Source: Bacteroidota bacterium
GTDB lineage: Bacteria; Bacteroidota; Bacteroidia; Bacteroidales; F082
Direction of reading: 5' to 3'
Length of the DNA stretch: 64,000 nucleotides
NCBI GenBank assembly: GCA_016715945.1
Contig: JADJXJ010000001.1
Coordinates: forward strand, 124,001 to 188,000
In this document: one piece after another, positions 45,565 through 53,465 of the stretch
Position numbering within the stretch: position 1 is the stretch's first letter
Layout of the letters: the number at the start of each line of letters is the position of its first letter
Program-made: the position numbers and the translations under genes
The notes under the pieces: model-generated
Told to the model about the DNA's origin: nothing
Database searches by the model: none
The model's input: only the letters and a program-made list of their open reading frames with translations

Positions 45565-46713
45565 ATGAAATTTTTACGCGACTTCCTCGACAAACAGAAA
45601 CCCCACTTTTCGAAAGGCGGGCGTTTCGAAAAACTACACTCCACTTTCGACGCTTTCGAAACTTTTCTCTTTGTTCCGAACAAAGTGGCCACCAGCGGTG
45701 CCCATATCCGCGATGCAATCGACATGAAACGCACCATGATCATGGTGGTGCTGGCCATGATTCCTGCTCTGTTGTTTGGCATCTGGAACGTTGGCTACCA
45801 GCACTTTCTGTCGCATGGCGTGCAAGCCGATTTCTGGCAGATTGTGGGTTTTGGCCTGAGCAAGGTGCTCCCCATTATCATAGTCTCCTACGTCACCGGT
45901 CTGGCCATTGAGTTTGCCTTTGCTCAGGTTCGTCATCACGAAGTGAACGAGGGTTTCCTCGTGTCGGGTATGCTCATCCCGCTGGTCATGCCACCGGATG
46001 TGCCACTTTGGATGGTGGCTGTGGCCACCGCATTTGCTGTCATTATCGGGAAAGAGGTGTTTGGCGGCACAGGGATGAACATCCTCAACCCGGCCCTTAC
46101 CGCCCGTGCATTCCTGTTTTTTGCTTACCCTGCCCAGATGTCGGGCGACAAGGTGTGGATTGCTGAAAAGGCTGATGCCTATTCAGGTGCAACAGCTTTA
46201 GGTCATCTGCTTGTGGGTGAAGTAGATAAAATACCATCCTTTGCGGATATGTTCTTCGGATTTATACCCGGCAGCATAGGCGAAACAAGCACCCTGGCCA
46301 TCCTGATCGGTGCGGTTATTCTGGTTGCCACAGGTGTGGGTAGCCTGCGCATCATGTTGTCGGTAGTGGCTGGTGGGCTCTTCATGGGATATGTGTTCAA
46401 CCTGATCGGCTACAACGACTATATGCGCCTGCCCGCCTATTATCACCTGGTGATGGGGGGCTTTGCATTTGGTACGGTTTATATGGCTACCGACCCGGTA
46501 TCGGCAGCGCAAACCAATATCGGAAAACTGTGGTACGGCTTCTTCATTGGCGTGATTGCCGTGCTGATCAGGGTTTTCAACCCCGCTTATCCCGAGGGCA
46601 TGATGCTTGCCATCCTGCTTATGAATGTCTTTGCTCCCCTCATCGACCATTACGTGTTGCAGTCGAATATCAAAAAGCGCCTGAAACGTGCAAAAGCAGC
46701 TGTTGCAGCCTGA
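45565..46713 (+). CDS. nqrB: Na+-translocating NADH:quinone reductase subunit B
   Basis: A 382-residue membrane subunit with about ten helices that carries a covalently bound FMN and riboflavin and forms part of the Na+ path. The flavinylation motif DAYSGATAL is present, with Thr 210 as the expected FMN-linked residue; the FMN is attached by ApbE, encoded at the end of this region. The N-terminal KFLRDFLDKQKPHFSKGG and the GTGMNILNPALTARAFLFF segment are family features. It follows nqrA after 36 bases. Confidence 0.97.
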   Translation: MKFLRDFLDKQKPHFSKGGRFEKLHSTFDAFETFLFVPNKVATSGAHIRDAIDMKRTMIMVVLAMIPALLFGIWNVGYQHFLSHGVQADFWQIVGFGLSKVLPIIIVSYVTGLAIEFAFAQVRHHEVNEGFLVSGMLIPLVMPPDVPLWMVAVATAFAVIIGKEVFGGTGMNILNPALTARAFLFFAYPAQMSGDKVWIAEKADAYSGATALGHLLVGEVDKIPSFADMFFGFIPGSIGETSTLAILIGAVILVATGVGSLRIMLSVVAGGLFMGYVFNLIGYNDYMRLPAYYHLVMGGFAFGTVYMATDPVSAAQTNIGKLWYGFFIGVIAVLIRVFNPAYPEGMMLAILLMNVFAPLIDHYVLQSNIKKRLKRAKAAVAA

Positions 46714-46738
46714 GGTGAAAAATTAAAACAAAGAAGAT

Positions 46739-47476
46739 ATGTACAGCAATTCTTACATTTTCCGCTATGCTGGCATCATGGTCATCGTTGTGGCTGCAGT
46801 GCTCTCGGCTGCTGCCATGTTGCTGAAGCCACTGCAGGAGCGCAACGAAGCCGTGGACAAGATGATCAGCATCCTCAGAGCAGCAGGTTATGATGATGTG
46901 AACGCTGGCAATGCGATTGAGTTGTTCAACAACACCATCACCAACATGATTGTCATCAATCAGGATGGAGAAGTGGTGGATGATTACACCGGCCCCGGCA
47001 AAGAAAACTCCAGGGCATTCAAGATCAACCTGAAAGAGCAATTGTACAACAAATCGGTCAACCGGCCTTTCGAGCTGCCGCTTTTCAAAGCCAGCAAAAA
47101 CGGCGAAGTGATCTACATTATCCCGATGAGGGGTGTAGGACTTTGGGGTCCCATCTGGGGCAACATTGCCCTGCGCGAAGATTTCAACACCGTCGTTGGC
47201 GTAACCTTTGGTCACAAGTCGGAGACCCCCGGACTGGGTGCAGAAATCGTTGAGCCCCTTTTCACGGAACATTTTCCCGGAAAACAGCTCTTCGACGAAA
47301 GCGGCAATTTTGTGTCCATCAGGGTTGTCAAAGGCGGAGCTGCCACGCTGGGTGCCGAAATGCAAAACCATGCGGTGGATGCCATTTCCGGTGGGACGAT
47401 CACCAGCAATGGTGTCAGCGACATGATTCGCAATGTATTGGAAAGTTATGAACCGTTTATCAAAAAACTCGGATAA
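46739..47476 (+). CDS. nqrC: Na+-translocating NADH:quinone reductase subunit C
   Basis: A 245-residue subunit with one N-terminal membrane helix and a periplasmic FMN-binding domain. The flavinylation motif is DAISGGTIT, with Thr 220 as the expected FMN-linked residue; the usual SGAT is SGGT here. It ends two bases before nqrD. Confidence 0.96.
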   Translation: MYSNSYIFRYAGIMVIVVAAVLSAAAMLLKPLQERNEAVDKMISILRAAGYDDVNAGNAIELFNNTITNMIVINQDGEVVDDYTGPGKENSRAFKINLKEQLYNKSVNRPFELPLFKASKNGEVIYIIPMRGVGLWGPIWGNIALREDFNTVVGVTFGHKSETPGLGAEIVEPLFTEHFPGKQLFDESGNFVSIRVVKGGAATLGAEMQNHAVDAISGGTITSNGVSDMIRNVLESYEPFIKKLG

Positions 47477-47478
47477 CC

Positions 47479-48132
47479 ATGAGCGCTGCCAAAGAAAAAG
47501 AACCCTTGTTTTCGGCTAAAAACCGCAAACTTCTTACTAACCCGATCAACCTGAATAACCCGATTACCGTACAGGTGCTCGGGATCTGCTCTGCACTGGC
47601 CGTGACAGCCAAGCTCAAACCCGCATTTGTCATGGCGCTCTCAGTAATTGTTGTTACGGCGTTCTCCAATCTGATTATCTCGCTCCTGCGCAATGGTATT
47701 CCACCCCGCATACGTATCATTGTCCAGCTTGTGGTCATTGCCTCGCTCGTTATCCTGGTCGACCAGGTACTCAAAGCCTATGTCTATGATGTGAGCCGTC
47801 AGCTCTCAGTTTTCGTAGGGCTGATCATCACCAACTGTATCATCATGGGTCGCCTCGAGGCATTTGCTATGGGCAACAAACCATGGCCCTCGCTGCTCGA
47901 TGGTATCGGCAACGGATTTGGATACGGTCTGATTTTGTTGATTGTGGGTTTTGTGCGCGAGCTGTTCGGCTCGGGTACAATCTGGGGTTACCATGTCATC
48001 CCCCAGGCTTTCTACGAAATGGGCTACCGCAACAACGGCTTTATGATCCTGCCGCCCATGGCACTCATCATCGTAGGCGTCATCATCTGGATCCAGCGCT
48101 CGCGCAACCCCGAACTCGTTGAAGAAAAGTAA
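47479..48132 (+). CDS. nqrD: Na+-translocating NADH:quinone reductase subunit D
   Basis: A 217-residue six-helix membrane subunit. The GICSALAVT and NCIIMGRLEAFA segments hold the conserved cysteines that, with those of NqrE, hold an iron-sulfur cluster in the membrane. Paralogue of NqrE in inverted topology. Confidence 0.97.
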   Translation: MSAAKEKEPLFSAKNRKLLTNPINLNNPITVQVLGICSALAVTAKLKPAFVMALSVIVVTAFSNLIISLLRNGIPPRIRIIVQLVVIASLVILVDQVLKAYVYDVSRQLSVFVGLIITNCIIMGRLEAFAMGNKPWPSLLDGIGNGFGYGLILLIVGFVRELFGSGTIWGYHVIPQAFYEMGYRNNGFMILPPMALIIVGVIIWIQRSRNPELVEEK

Positions 48133-48158
48133 TCGCTAACCGGAAAAACCAACAAACC

Positions 48159-48776
48159 ATGCAAGAACTATTAAGCATATTCGTCAAGTCGATCTTTGTT
48201 GACAACATGATCTTCGCCTACTTCCTGGGCATGTGCTCCTATCTGGCAGTGTCGAAGACTGTGAACACATCGGTCGGACTTGGAATCGCGGTAATTTTTG
48301 TGCTGGGCATCACCGTTCCGGTGGATTATCTGCTCAACGACTACGTGCTCAAACCCGGTGCGCTCACCTGGGTCAGCGCCGATTTTGCCGACGTGGATCT
48401 GAGCTTTCTGAGCTTCATTGTCTTTATCGCTGTCATCGCTTCCATGGTACAGCTGGTCGAGATGGTAGTCGAAAAGTTCAGCCCTGCACTCTACTCCTCA
48501 CTGGGTATCTTTTTGCCCCTCATCGCTGTGAACTGCGCCATTCTGGGTGGTTCGCTATTTATGCAGGAGCGTGAATATCAGAGTCTTGCCCAGGCCACAG
48601 CCTTTGGTCTCGGATCGGGTATTGGCTGGTTTCTGGCCATCGTAGGCATAGCTGCCATCCGCGAAAAGATACGTTACTCTCATATCCCGGCACCGCTGCG
48701 CGGACTTGGGATCACTTTTATCATCACCGGACTCATGGGCATTGCCTTCATGAGCTTCCTTGGAATTAAACTGTAA
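48159..48776 (+). CDS. nqrE: Na+-translocating NADH:quinone reductase subunit E
   Basis: A 205-residue six-helix membrane subunit. YFLGMCSYLAVSK and AVNCAILGGSLFM supply the cysteines that pair with NqrD. The NDYVLKPGAL and REKIRYSHIP segments match NqrE. Confidence 0.97.
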   Translation: MQELLSIFVKSIFVDNMIFAYFLGMCSYLAVSKTVNTSVGLGIAVIFVLGITVPVDYLLNDYVLKPGALTWVSADFADVDLSFLSFIVFIAVIASMVQLVEMVVEKFSPALYSSLGIFLPLIAVNCAILGGSLFMQEREYQSLAQATAFGLGSGIGWFLAIVGIAAIREKIRYSHIPAPLRGLGITFIITGLMGIAFMSFLGIKL

Positions 48777-48799
48777 TCGTAACCCCTAAGCAGGATAAC

Positions 48800-50062
48800 A
48801 TGACACTTTTAGTTACCGGAACAGGAACTGTGATCATCGTCAGCATCGTTTTCTTTTTGACGGTGATATTACTCCTGGTGGGCCTTTTGCTGTATGCCCG
48901 AAAAAAGCTTACCCCACAGGGCAAAGTAAAAATTATCATCAACGACGATAAAGAGCTGGAGGTCGACCCGGGTTCGACCCTGCTATCCACACTTTCGGCA
49001 AACAAAATCTTTTTGCCCTCGGCCTGTGGTGGTGGTGGCACCTGTGCCATGTGCAAATGTCAGGTGTTCGAAGGAGGCGGAAGCATACTGCCCACCGAAA
49101 CAGGCTACTTCTCCCGCAAGGAGCAGCAAAACCACTGGCGGCTGGGCTGTCAGGTAAAGGTGCGCGAAAACATGCGCATCGGGGTGCCACCTGAAGTATT
49201 CGGCATCAAAAAATGGGAATGCGAGGTCATCTCCAACCGCAATGTGGCCACCTTTATCAAAGAATTTGTGGTGAAACTGCCCGAAGGCGAAACCCTCGAC
49301 TTCCTCTCCGGTGGATACATCCAGATTGATGTCCCTAAGATTGAAGTGGATTTTGCAAAAGATATATATGTCGAAGAAGAGTATCGCGACGAATGGGATA
49401 AGTACAAGATGTGGGACCTCAAGATGAAAAACACCGAAGAGCAGTTCCGCGCCTACTCCATGGCCAACCATCCGGCCGAAAACAATATCGTGATGCTCAA
49501 TGTGCGCATTGCCACCCCGCCATGGGATCGCAAAACCAATAGTTTCATGAAGGTAAACCCGGGTGTGTGCTCTTCGTACATCTTCTCGCGCAAGCCCGGC
49601 GACAAGGTGATGGTTTCGGGACCTTACGGCGAATTCCATATCAAAAAAACCAATCGCGAGATGATGTTCATCGGCGGTGGCGCCGGCATGGCCCCCATGC
49701 GCTCACACATCTTCCACCTTTTCCACACCGAAAAGACAAGCCGCAAAGCTACCTTCTGGTATGGCGGCCGCTCGCTGCGCGAACTCTTCTATATCGAAGA
49801 CTTCCGCAATATCGAAGCCAACTTCCCGAATTTCAAATTCTACGTAGCCCTGTCCGAACCCAAACCCGAGGACAACTGGACCGGCTACACAGGCTTTATT
49901 CATCAGGTAATTATGGATAACTACCTTAAGCAACATCCCGAACCTGAGGAAATTGAATATTACCTCTGTGGACCGCCTATGATGAATGCCGCCGTATTCA
50001 AAATGCTCGACGAGCTGGGCGTGCCCAAAGAAATGATTGCCTTCGACGATTTCGGAGGTTAA
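48800..50062 (+). CDS. nqrF: Na+-translocating NADH:quinone reductase subunit F
   Basis: A 420-residue NADH-oxidising subunit. One membrane helix is followed by a 2Fe-2S ferredoxin domain (SACGGGGTCAMCKC with a later WRLGCQ cysteine), an FAD domain (RAYSMANHP) and an NADH domain (GGGAGMAPMRSH), ending YYLCGPPMMNAAV and FDDFGG. It takes electrons from NADH into the complex. Last gene of the operon, followed by a terminator. Confidence 0.97.
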   Translation: MTLLVTGTGTVIIVSIVFFLTVILLLVGLLLYARKKLTPQGKVKIIINDDKELEVDPGSTLLSTLSANKIFLPSACGGGGTCAMCKCQVFEGGGSILPTETGYFSRKEQQNHWRLGCQVKVRENMRIGVPPEVFGIKKWECEVISNRNVATFIKEFVVKLPEGETLDFLSGGYIQIDVPKIEVDFAKDIYVEEEYRDEWDKYKMWDLKMKNTEEQFRAYSMANHPAENNIVMLNVRIATPPWDRKTNSFMKVNPGVCSSYIFSRKPGDKVMVSGPYGEFHIKKTNREMMFIGGGAGMAPMRSHIFHLFHTEKTSRKATFWYGGRSLRELFYIEDFRNIEANFPNFKFYVALSEPKPEDNWTGYTGFIHQVIMDNYLKQHPEPEEIEYYLCGPPMMNAAVFKMLDELGVPKEMIAFDDFGG

Positions 50063-50070
50063 ATTTACAG

Positions 50071-50100
50071 AGACCAGCCCATGGGCTGGTCTTTTCTTTT
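50071..50100 (+). terminator. Intrinsic terminator of the nqr operon
   Basis: Perfect 9-bp stem AGACCAGCC / GGCTGGTCT with loop CATG, followed by TTCTTTT. It ends nqrABCDEF before apbE. Confidence 0.88.
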
Positions 50101-50124
50101 TAGTGATTTATCGGTTGTTCTCCG

Positions 50125-50132
50125 TATCTTTG
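50125..50132 (+). promoter_or_regulatory. -7 promoter box of apbE
   Basis: TATCTTTG, 18 bases before the ATG at 50150. It shows that apbE is separately transcribed from the nqr operon. Confidence 0.55.
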
Positions 50133-50149
50133 GTTGTTATTCCAAACCT

Positions 50150-51160
50150 ATGACCAAAATCAAGCCGTCAATCTTTCTTGCCTTTGCCACGCTCCTGTTT
50201 GCTCTTTCATGCAGGCAAAGCCCGGAAATGAAGAAAATTGTGCTCCAGGGCGAAACCCAGGGCACCTATTATGCAATTACCTATTACGACCCACAAGGGC
50301 GCAATTTTCAGGACAAAGTTGATTCCGTGCTCACCGTAATTGATAACTCCCTCTCGCTTTGGATTGATAATTCTATCATCTCAAGAATAAACAGAGGCGA
50401 TACTTCAGCGGTTCCGGATGACCATTTCATTTATAACTTCCTGCTTTCGAAAGAGGTAAGCGCAGCCACCGACGGATATTTCGATTTTACCATCGGGCCG
50501 CTGGTGAGTGCATGGGGGTTTCATCGCAGGAATAAGATGGAAATGACCCCGCAGACCATCGACAGCTTGAAAAGCCTGGTGGATTTCAGAAAAGTGCGCA
50601 TCGAAAACAATCGAGTGGTGAAAGACGACCCGCGCATCAGTTTCGATTTTAATGCCGTTGCCCAGGGCTATACAGTTGACCTGATAGCTGAACTTTTCGA
50701 TGGCCTGGGTGTCCAACATTTTATCATCGACATTGGAGGTGAAATTGTAGCCCGGAACCATAAACCCGATGGAAGCCCGTGGCGTGTGGGTATTGAAACT
50801 CCTGCCGGATCGAAAGACGATGAGCGCAAGATTGAAACAATCATTACACTTGAAAACAAAGGGCTGAGCACCTCCGGAAGTTATCGCAAATATTTTGAGC
50901 AGGATGGCAGGCGCTACTCGCACAGCATCGATCCAACAACGGGATATCCCGTACAGCACAACCTGATGAGCGTGACCGTACTGGCCGAAAATGCTGCCCT
51001 GGCCGACGCCTATTCCACGGCTTTTATGGTCATGGGAATGGAAAAAGCAATGGAGATCATACCTTTTCTTGGCAACATCGAGGCTTTCTTCATTTACTTC
51101 GAGGACGGACAGTATAAAACAAAAGCGACCCCTGGGATGGAGTCGCTGATAGTTGAATAA
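50150..51160 (+). CDS. apbE: FAD:protein FMN transferase
   Basis: A 336-residue lipoprotein (ALSCRQSPE) that moves FMN from FAD to threonine of NqrB and NqrC. The GETQGTYYAITYYD opening, the IDNSIISRINRGDTS region, the FDFNAVAQGYTVDL motif and DIGGEIVARNHKPDG are typical. The ATG at 50081 lies inside the nqr terminator, so 50150 is the likely start. Its gene follows its substrates directly. Confidence 0.95.
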   Translation: MTKIKPSIFLAFATLLFALSCRQSPEMKKIVLQGETQGTYYAITYYDPQGRNFQDKVDSVLTVIDNSLSLWIDNSIISRINRGDTSAVPDDHFIYNFLLSKEVSAATDGYFDFTIGPLVSAWGFHRRNKMEMTPQTIDSLKSLVDFRKVRIENNRVVKDDPRISFDFNAVAQGYTVDLIAELFDGLGVQHFIIDIGGEIVARNHKPDGSPWRVGIETPAGSKDDERKIETIITLENKGLSTSGSYRKYFEQDGRRYSHSIDPTTGYPVQHNLMSVTVLAENAALADAYSTAFMVMGMEKAMEIIPFLGNIEAFFIYFEDGQYKTKATPGMESLIVE

Positions 51161-51179
51161 ACTTTTTCGAACCGAAGGC

Positions 51180-51377
51180 CTATTGTTCGGCAAGTGATTT
51201 GTTTTCGCAGCTGTTGGCTCCGCCACCACAACTGCAACCTATTTTCTGTCCGTTCACATCCACACTGGAGCATTGCTTTTTGAATTCACCGTTTTTCTGG
51301 AAGAACATCTTAATGGCAATACCCGCCATTCCAAGGCCAATGAGTACAACGCTGAGCAAAATTATTTTTAGAAACAT
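51180..51377 (-). CDS. Small Cys-rich membrane protein, NqrM-like candidate
   Basis: A 65-residue protein with one N-terminal membrane helix (about 5-26) and a Cys-rich tail: KQCSSVD, then GCSCGGG and NSCENKS, four cysteines. It resembles NqrM, a small one-helix protein with four conserved cysteines needed to mature Na+-NQR, probably in delivering iron to NqrD/NqrE. It lies 19 bases from apbE, tail to tail. It has its own -7 box. Homology is by layout and cysteine pattern only, so the name is not given. Confidence 0.7.
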   Translation of the reverse strand: MFLKIILLSVVLIGLGMAGIAIKMFFQKNGEFKKQCSSVDVNGQKIGCSCGGGANSCENKSLAEQ

Positions 51378-51393
51378 GGGATGGTATTTTCTG

Positions 51394-51401
51394 CAAAGTT
51401 A
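51394..51401 (-). promoter_or_regulatory. -7 promoter box of the NqrM-like gene
   Basis: Minus-strand TAACTTTG, 17 bases upstream of the ATG at 51377. A TTTG further up (51420-51417) is nearer than the usual spacing. Confidence 0.5.
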
Positions 51402-51407
51402 CTTCTT

Positions 51408-52181
51408 TTAACGTTTCAAAGCTGTTTTTGTTCTGCTAAACTCGGCAAGCAATATGGCTGCAGCTATGCCTGCATTGAGCGATTCAGCCAGGCTGTCGGC
51501 TGCCCGTGGTATGGTCAGCCGGAGGTCAAGGTTTCGCTGCAGCTCAGGCCGTATGCCGTGCGACTCACTTCCGATCACAAGCAAGGCGCCTTCTGGTTTG
51601 ATCGGGGCTTCATAAATCGATTTTCCATCCATTACAGCTCCGTATATAATGGCATTTTGCAGCCTGGCCTGTTGGATAACGGCAGTGGAATCGGTGCGGA
51701 TAATGTGGCTGCGGAAGAGCGAACCCATTGCGCTTTGCACCACCTTTGGCTGCCAGGGATCGGCACTGTCGGGTGAGCAAAAGATGTGCTTTACCCCAAA
51801 CCATTCGGCAGTGCGTACGATCGTTCCCAGATTGCCCGGATCGGCAATCCCGTCGAGCAAAAGGCAGATGTTTTCGTCGAACCTCAATCCATCGGATGAG
51901 TATTCGGGGATCCGGCATTCGGCCAGGATGCCCGGTGGAGTTTGCATCTGGCTGATCTGCTGCATTTCGCGCTCGCGAACCACATGCACTTTGTCGCCAA
52001 AACGCGATAACCAGCGGTGAGCCGATTGGGCCTCGGTGCAGTAAACCGAAACGGTGTCGACCCGACTGTGCACAAGTTCGGATACCGATTTAACTCCTTC
52101 GGCCACAAAACGCCTGGTTTCGTTCCTGTAGCGGCTATCACCAAGCCGCCTCAGGTGTTGTATCTGCGCACGTGTCAACAT
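51408..52181 (-). CDS. TrmH/SpoU-family RNA 2'-O-methyltransferase
   Basis: A 257-residue SPOUT enzyme that methylates ribose in rRNA or tRNA. An N-terminal L30e-like substrate-binding domain (about 1-95) precedes the knotted SPOUT domain with motifs DGIADPGNLGTIVRTAEW, LLVIGSESHGI and IPRAADSLAESLNAGIAAAI. The exact target RNA cannot be read from sequence. The ATG lies directly behind the T-run of the upstream terminator. Confidence 0.93.
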   Translation of the reverse strand: MLTRAQIQHLRRLGDSRYRNETRRFVAEGVKSVSELVHSRVDTVSVYCTEAQSAHRWLSRFGDKVHVVREREMQQISQMQTPPGILAECRIPEYSSDGLRFDENICLLLDGIADPGNLGTIVRTAEWFGVKHIFCSPDSADPWQPKVVQSAMGSLFRSHIIRTDSTAVIQQARLQNAIIYGAVMDGKSIYEAPIKPEGALLVIGSESHGIRPELQRNLDLRLTIPRAADSLAESLNAGIAAAILLAEFSRTKTALKR

Positions 52182-52210
52182 AAAAAAAGCCCGGATTTCA
52201 TCGTCCGGGC
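52182..52210 (-). terminator. Intrinsic terminator of the rpsF-rpsR-rplI operon
   Basis: Perfect 7-bp stem GCCCGGA (52189-52195) / TCCGGGC (52204-52210), 8-nt loop; on the minus strand it is followed by seven T, which run straight into the ATG of the methyltransferase gene. Confidence 0.85.
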
Positions 52211-52244
52211 CAAAGTTAGGTTTATTGTGTCCTTATTCGGCAAA
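52211..52244 (-). promoter_or_regulatory. Promoter of the methyltransferase gene, overlapping rplI and the terminator
   Basis: Minus-strand TTTG (52244-52241), a 22-base spacer and TAACTTTG (52218-52211). The -33 part lies in the last codons of rplI, and the predicted start point falls inside the terminator stem, so the new transcript would lack the full hairpin. Confidence 0.6.
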
Positions 52245-52682
52245 TACTTCAAAATCAATCTCGAACTGCACTTCCTTGTGCAATTTGATCTTGGCTTTGT
52301 AATTGCCCAGTTCCTTAACGCTTTCTTCGTTGAGATGGATCTTTTTGCGGTCGATCTCAATGTTGGTGGCTTCTTTGATGGCGTTGGCAATCTGTACGGC
52401 GTTTACCGAGCCAAAGATCTTGCCGGATGCACCAGCCTTGGCAGGAATGCGGAGCGAAAGACCTTCGAGCGCTTTGGCTACCACCAGAGCTTCGTTTTTG
52501 ATTTTTTCGGCTTTGAAAGCTTGCTGACGCTTGAGTTCGGCAAGGACTTTGCGGTTAGTTTCGTTGGCAATTACAGCCAGTCCTCTGGGAATGAGATAGT
52601 TGCGTGCGTAACCATCTTTTACTGTTACGATGTCGTGGGTAAATCCCAGATTTTCGACGTCTTGTTTAAGAATGATTTCCAT
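52233..52682 (-). CDS. rplI: 50S ribosomal protein L9
   Basis: A 149-residue protein with the typical L9 opening MEIILKQDVENLGFTHDIVTVKDGYARNYLIPRGLA, a long connecting helix (residues 40-75) and the C-terminal domain with GKIFGSVNAVQIANAI. It binds 23S rRNA near the L1 stalk. Last gene of rpsF-rpsR-rplI. Confidence 0.97.
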   Translation of the reverse strand: MEIILKQDVENLGFTHDIVTVKDGYARNYLIPRGLAVIANETNRKVLAELKRQQAFKAEKIKNEALVVAKALEGLSLRIPAKAGASGKIFGSVNAVQIANAIKEATNIEIDRKKIHLNEESVKELGNYKAKIKLHKEVQFEIDFEVFAE

Positions 52683-52700
52683 GTCTTATTCCTCCGGCTT

Positions 52701-52973
52701 TTATTTAAGTAAGTCAGCAACATAAGGCATGAGGGCCAGATGACGGGCACGCTTTACAGCCTGAGCTACCTTTTTTTGATACTTGGTTGAGGTTCCTGTG
52801 ATGCGGCGGGGCAAGAGCTTACCCTGCTCGTTCACGAATTTGAGAAGAAAATCGGCATCCTTGTAATCAATGTACTTGATGCGGTTTTTCTTGAAGCGGC
52901 AATACTTTTTCTTTTTGGTATCAACCGCGATGGGGGTCAAATATTTGATTTCGGTACTTCCTTGTTGTGCCAT
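52701..52973 (-). CDS. rpsR: 30S ribosomal protein S18
   Basis: A 90-residue basic protein with KKKYCRFKKNRIKYIDYKD, FVNEQGKLLPRRITGTS and AVKRARHLALMPYVADLLK. Partner of S6 in the small subunit. It follows rpsF after 22 bases. Confidence 0.97.
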   Translation of the reverse strand: MAQQGSTEIKYLTPIAVDTKKKKYCRFKKNRIKYIDYKDADFLLKFVNEQGKLLPRRITGTSTKYQKKVAQAVKRARHLALMPYVADLLK

Positions 52974-52995
52974 TGTTCAGATTTTTTAAAGTTGG

Positions 52996-53346
52996 TTACG
53001 CATTGGCCTCAGCAGCTTCAGTGGCTTTACGGCGTTTTTTCTCGTTGTAAGCAACTGCGTGTTTGTCGAGCTTCACGGTGAGGAACCTGATAACGCGCTC
53101 GTCGCGTTTGAGCTGGGTCTCAAATTCGGCAATCAGTTCGCCGGGTGCCTTGTACTCGATCAGATGGTAAAAGCCGGTCGATTTTTTCTGGATCGGATAG
53201 GCCAGCTTGCGCATGCCCCAGTGCTCTTCGTGAACGATTTCGGCACCTTGCTCCTTCAAAAAATCCTGATACTTCTTTACCGCTTCCTTCATCTGTTCGT
53301 CAGACAAAACGGGAGTTAAAATGAAAACGGTTTCGTACTGGTTCAT
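52996..53346 (-). CDS. rpsF: 30S ribosomal protein S6
   Basis: A 116-residue S6 with MNQYETVFILTPVLS and GMRKLAYPIQKKSTGFYHLIEY. The tail is Lys- and Ala-rich. The longer frame to 53394 would begin at the promoter, so the ATG at 53346 is used. First gene of the operon. Confidence 0.97.
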   Translation of the reverse strand: MNQYETVFILTPVLSDEQMKEAVKKYQDFLKEQGAEIVHEEHWGMRKLAYPIQKKSTGFYHLIEYKAPGELIAEFETQLKRDERVIRFLTVKLDKHAVAYNEKKRRKATEAAEANA

Positions 53347-53391
53347 AATTAGGATTTTGTAATCAGTAATTTGTAATTTGAAAACGGAGTG

Positions 53392-53399
53392 CAAAGGTA
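53392..53399 (-). promoter_or_regulatory. -7 promoter box of rpsF-rpsR-rplI
   Basis: Minus-strand TACCTTTG, 45 bases before the rpsF ATG. Confidence 0.6.
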
Positions 53400-53465
53400 A
53401 GGATACTTTTTGAAAGTTTGCACGCCGAAAGAAAAATAATTGAATTTAAAGTGCTGGTGCTCAGT

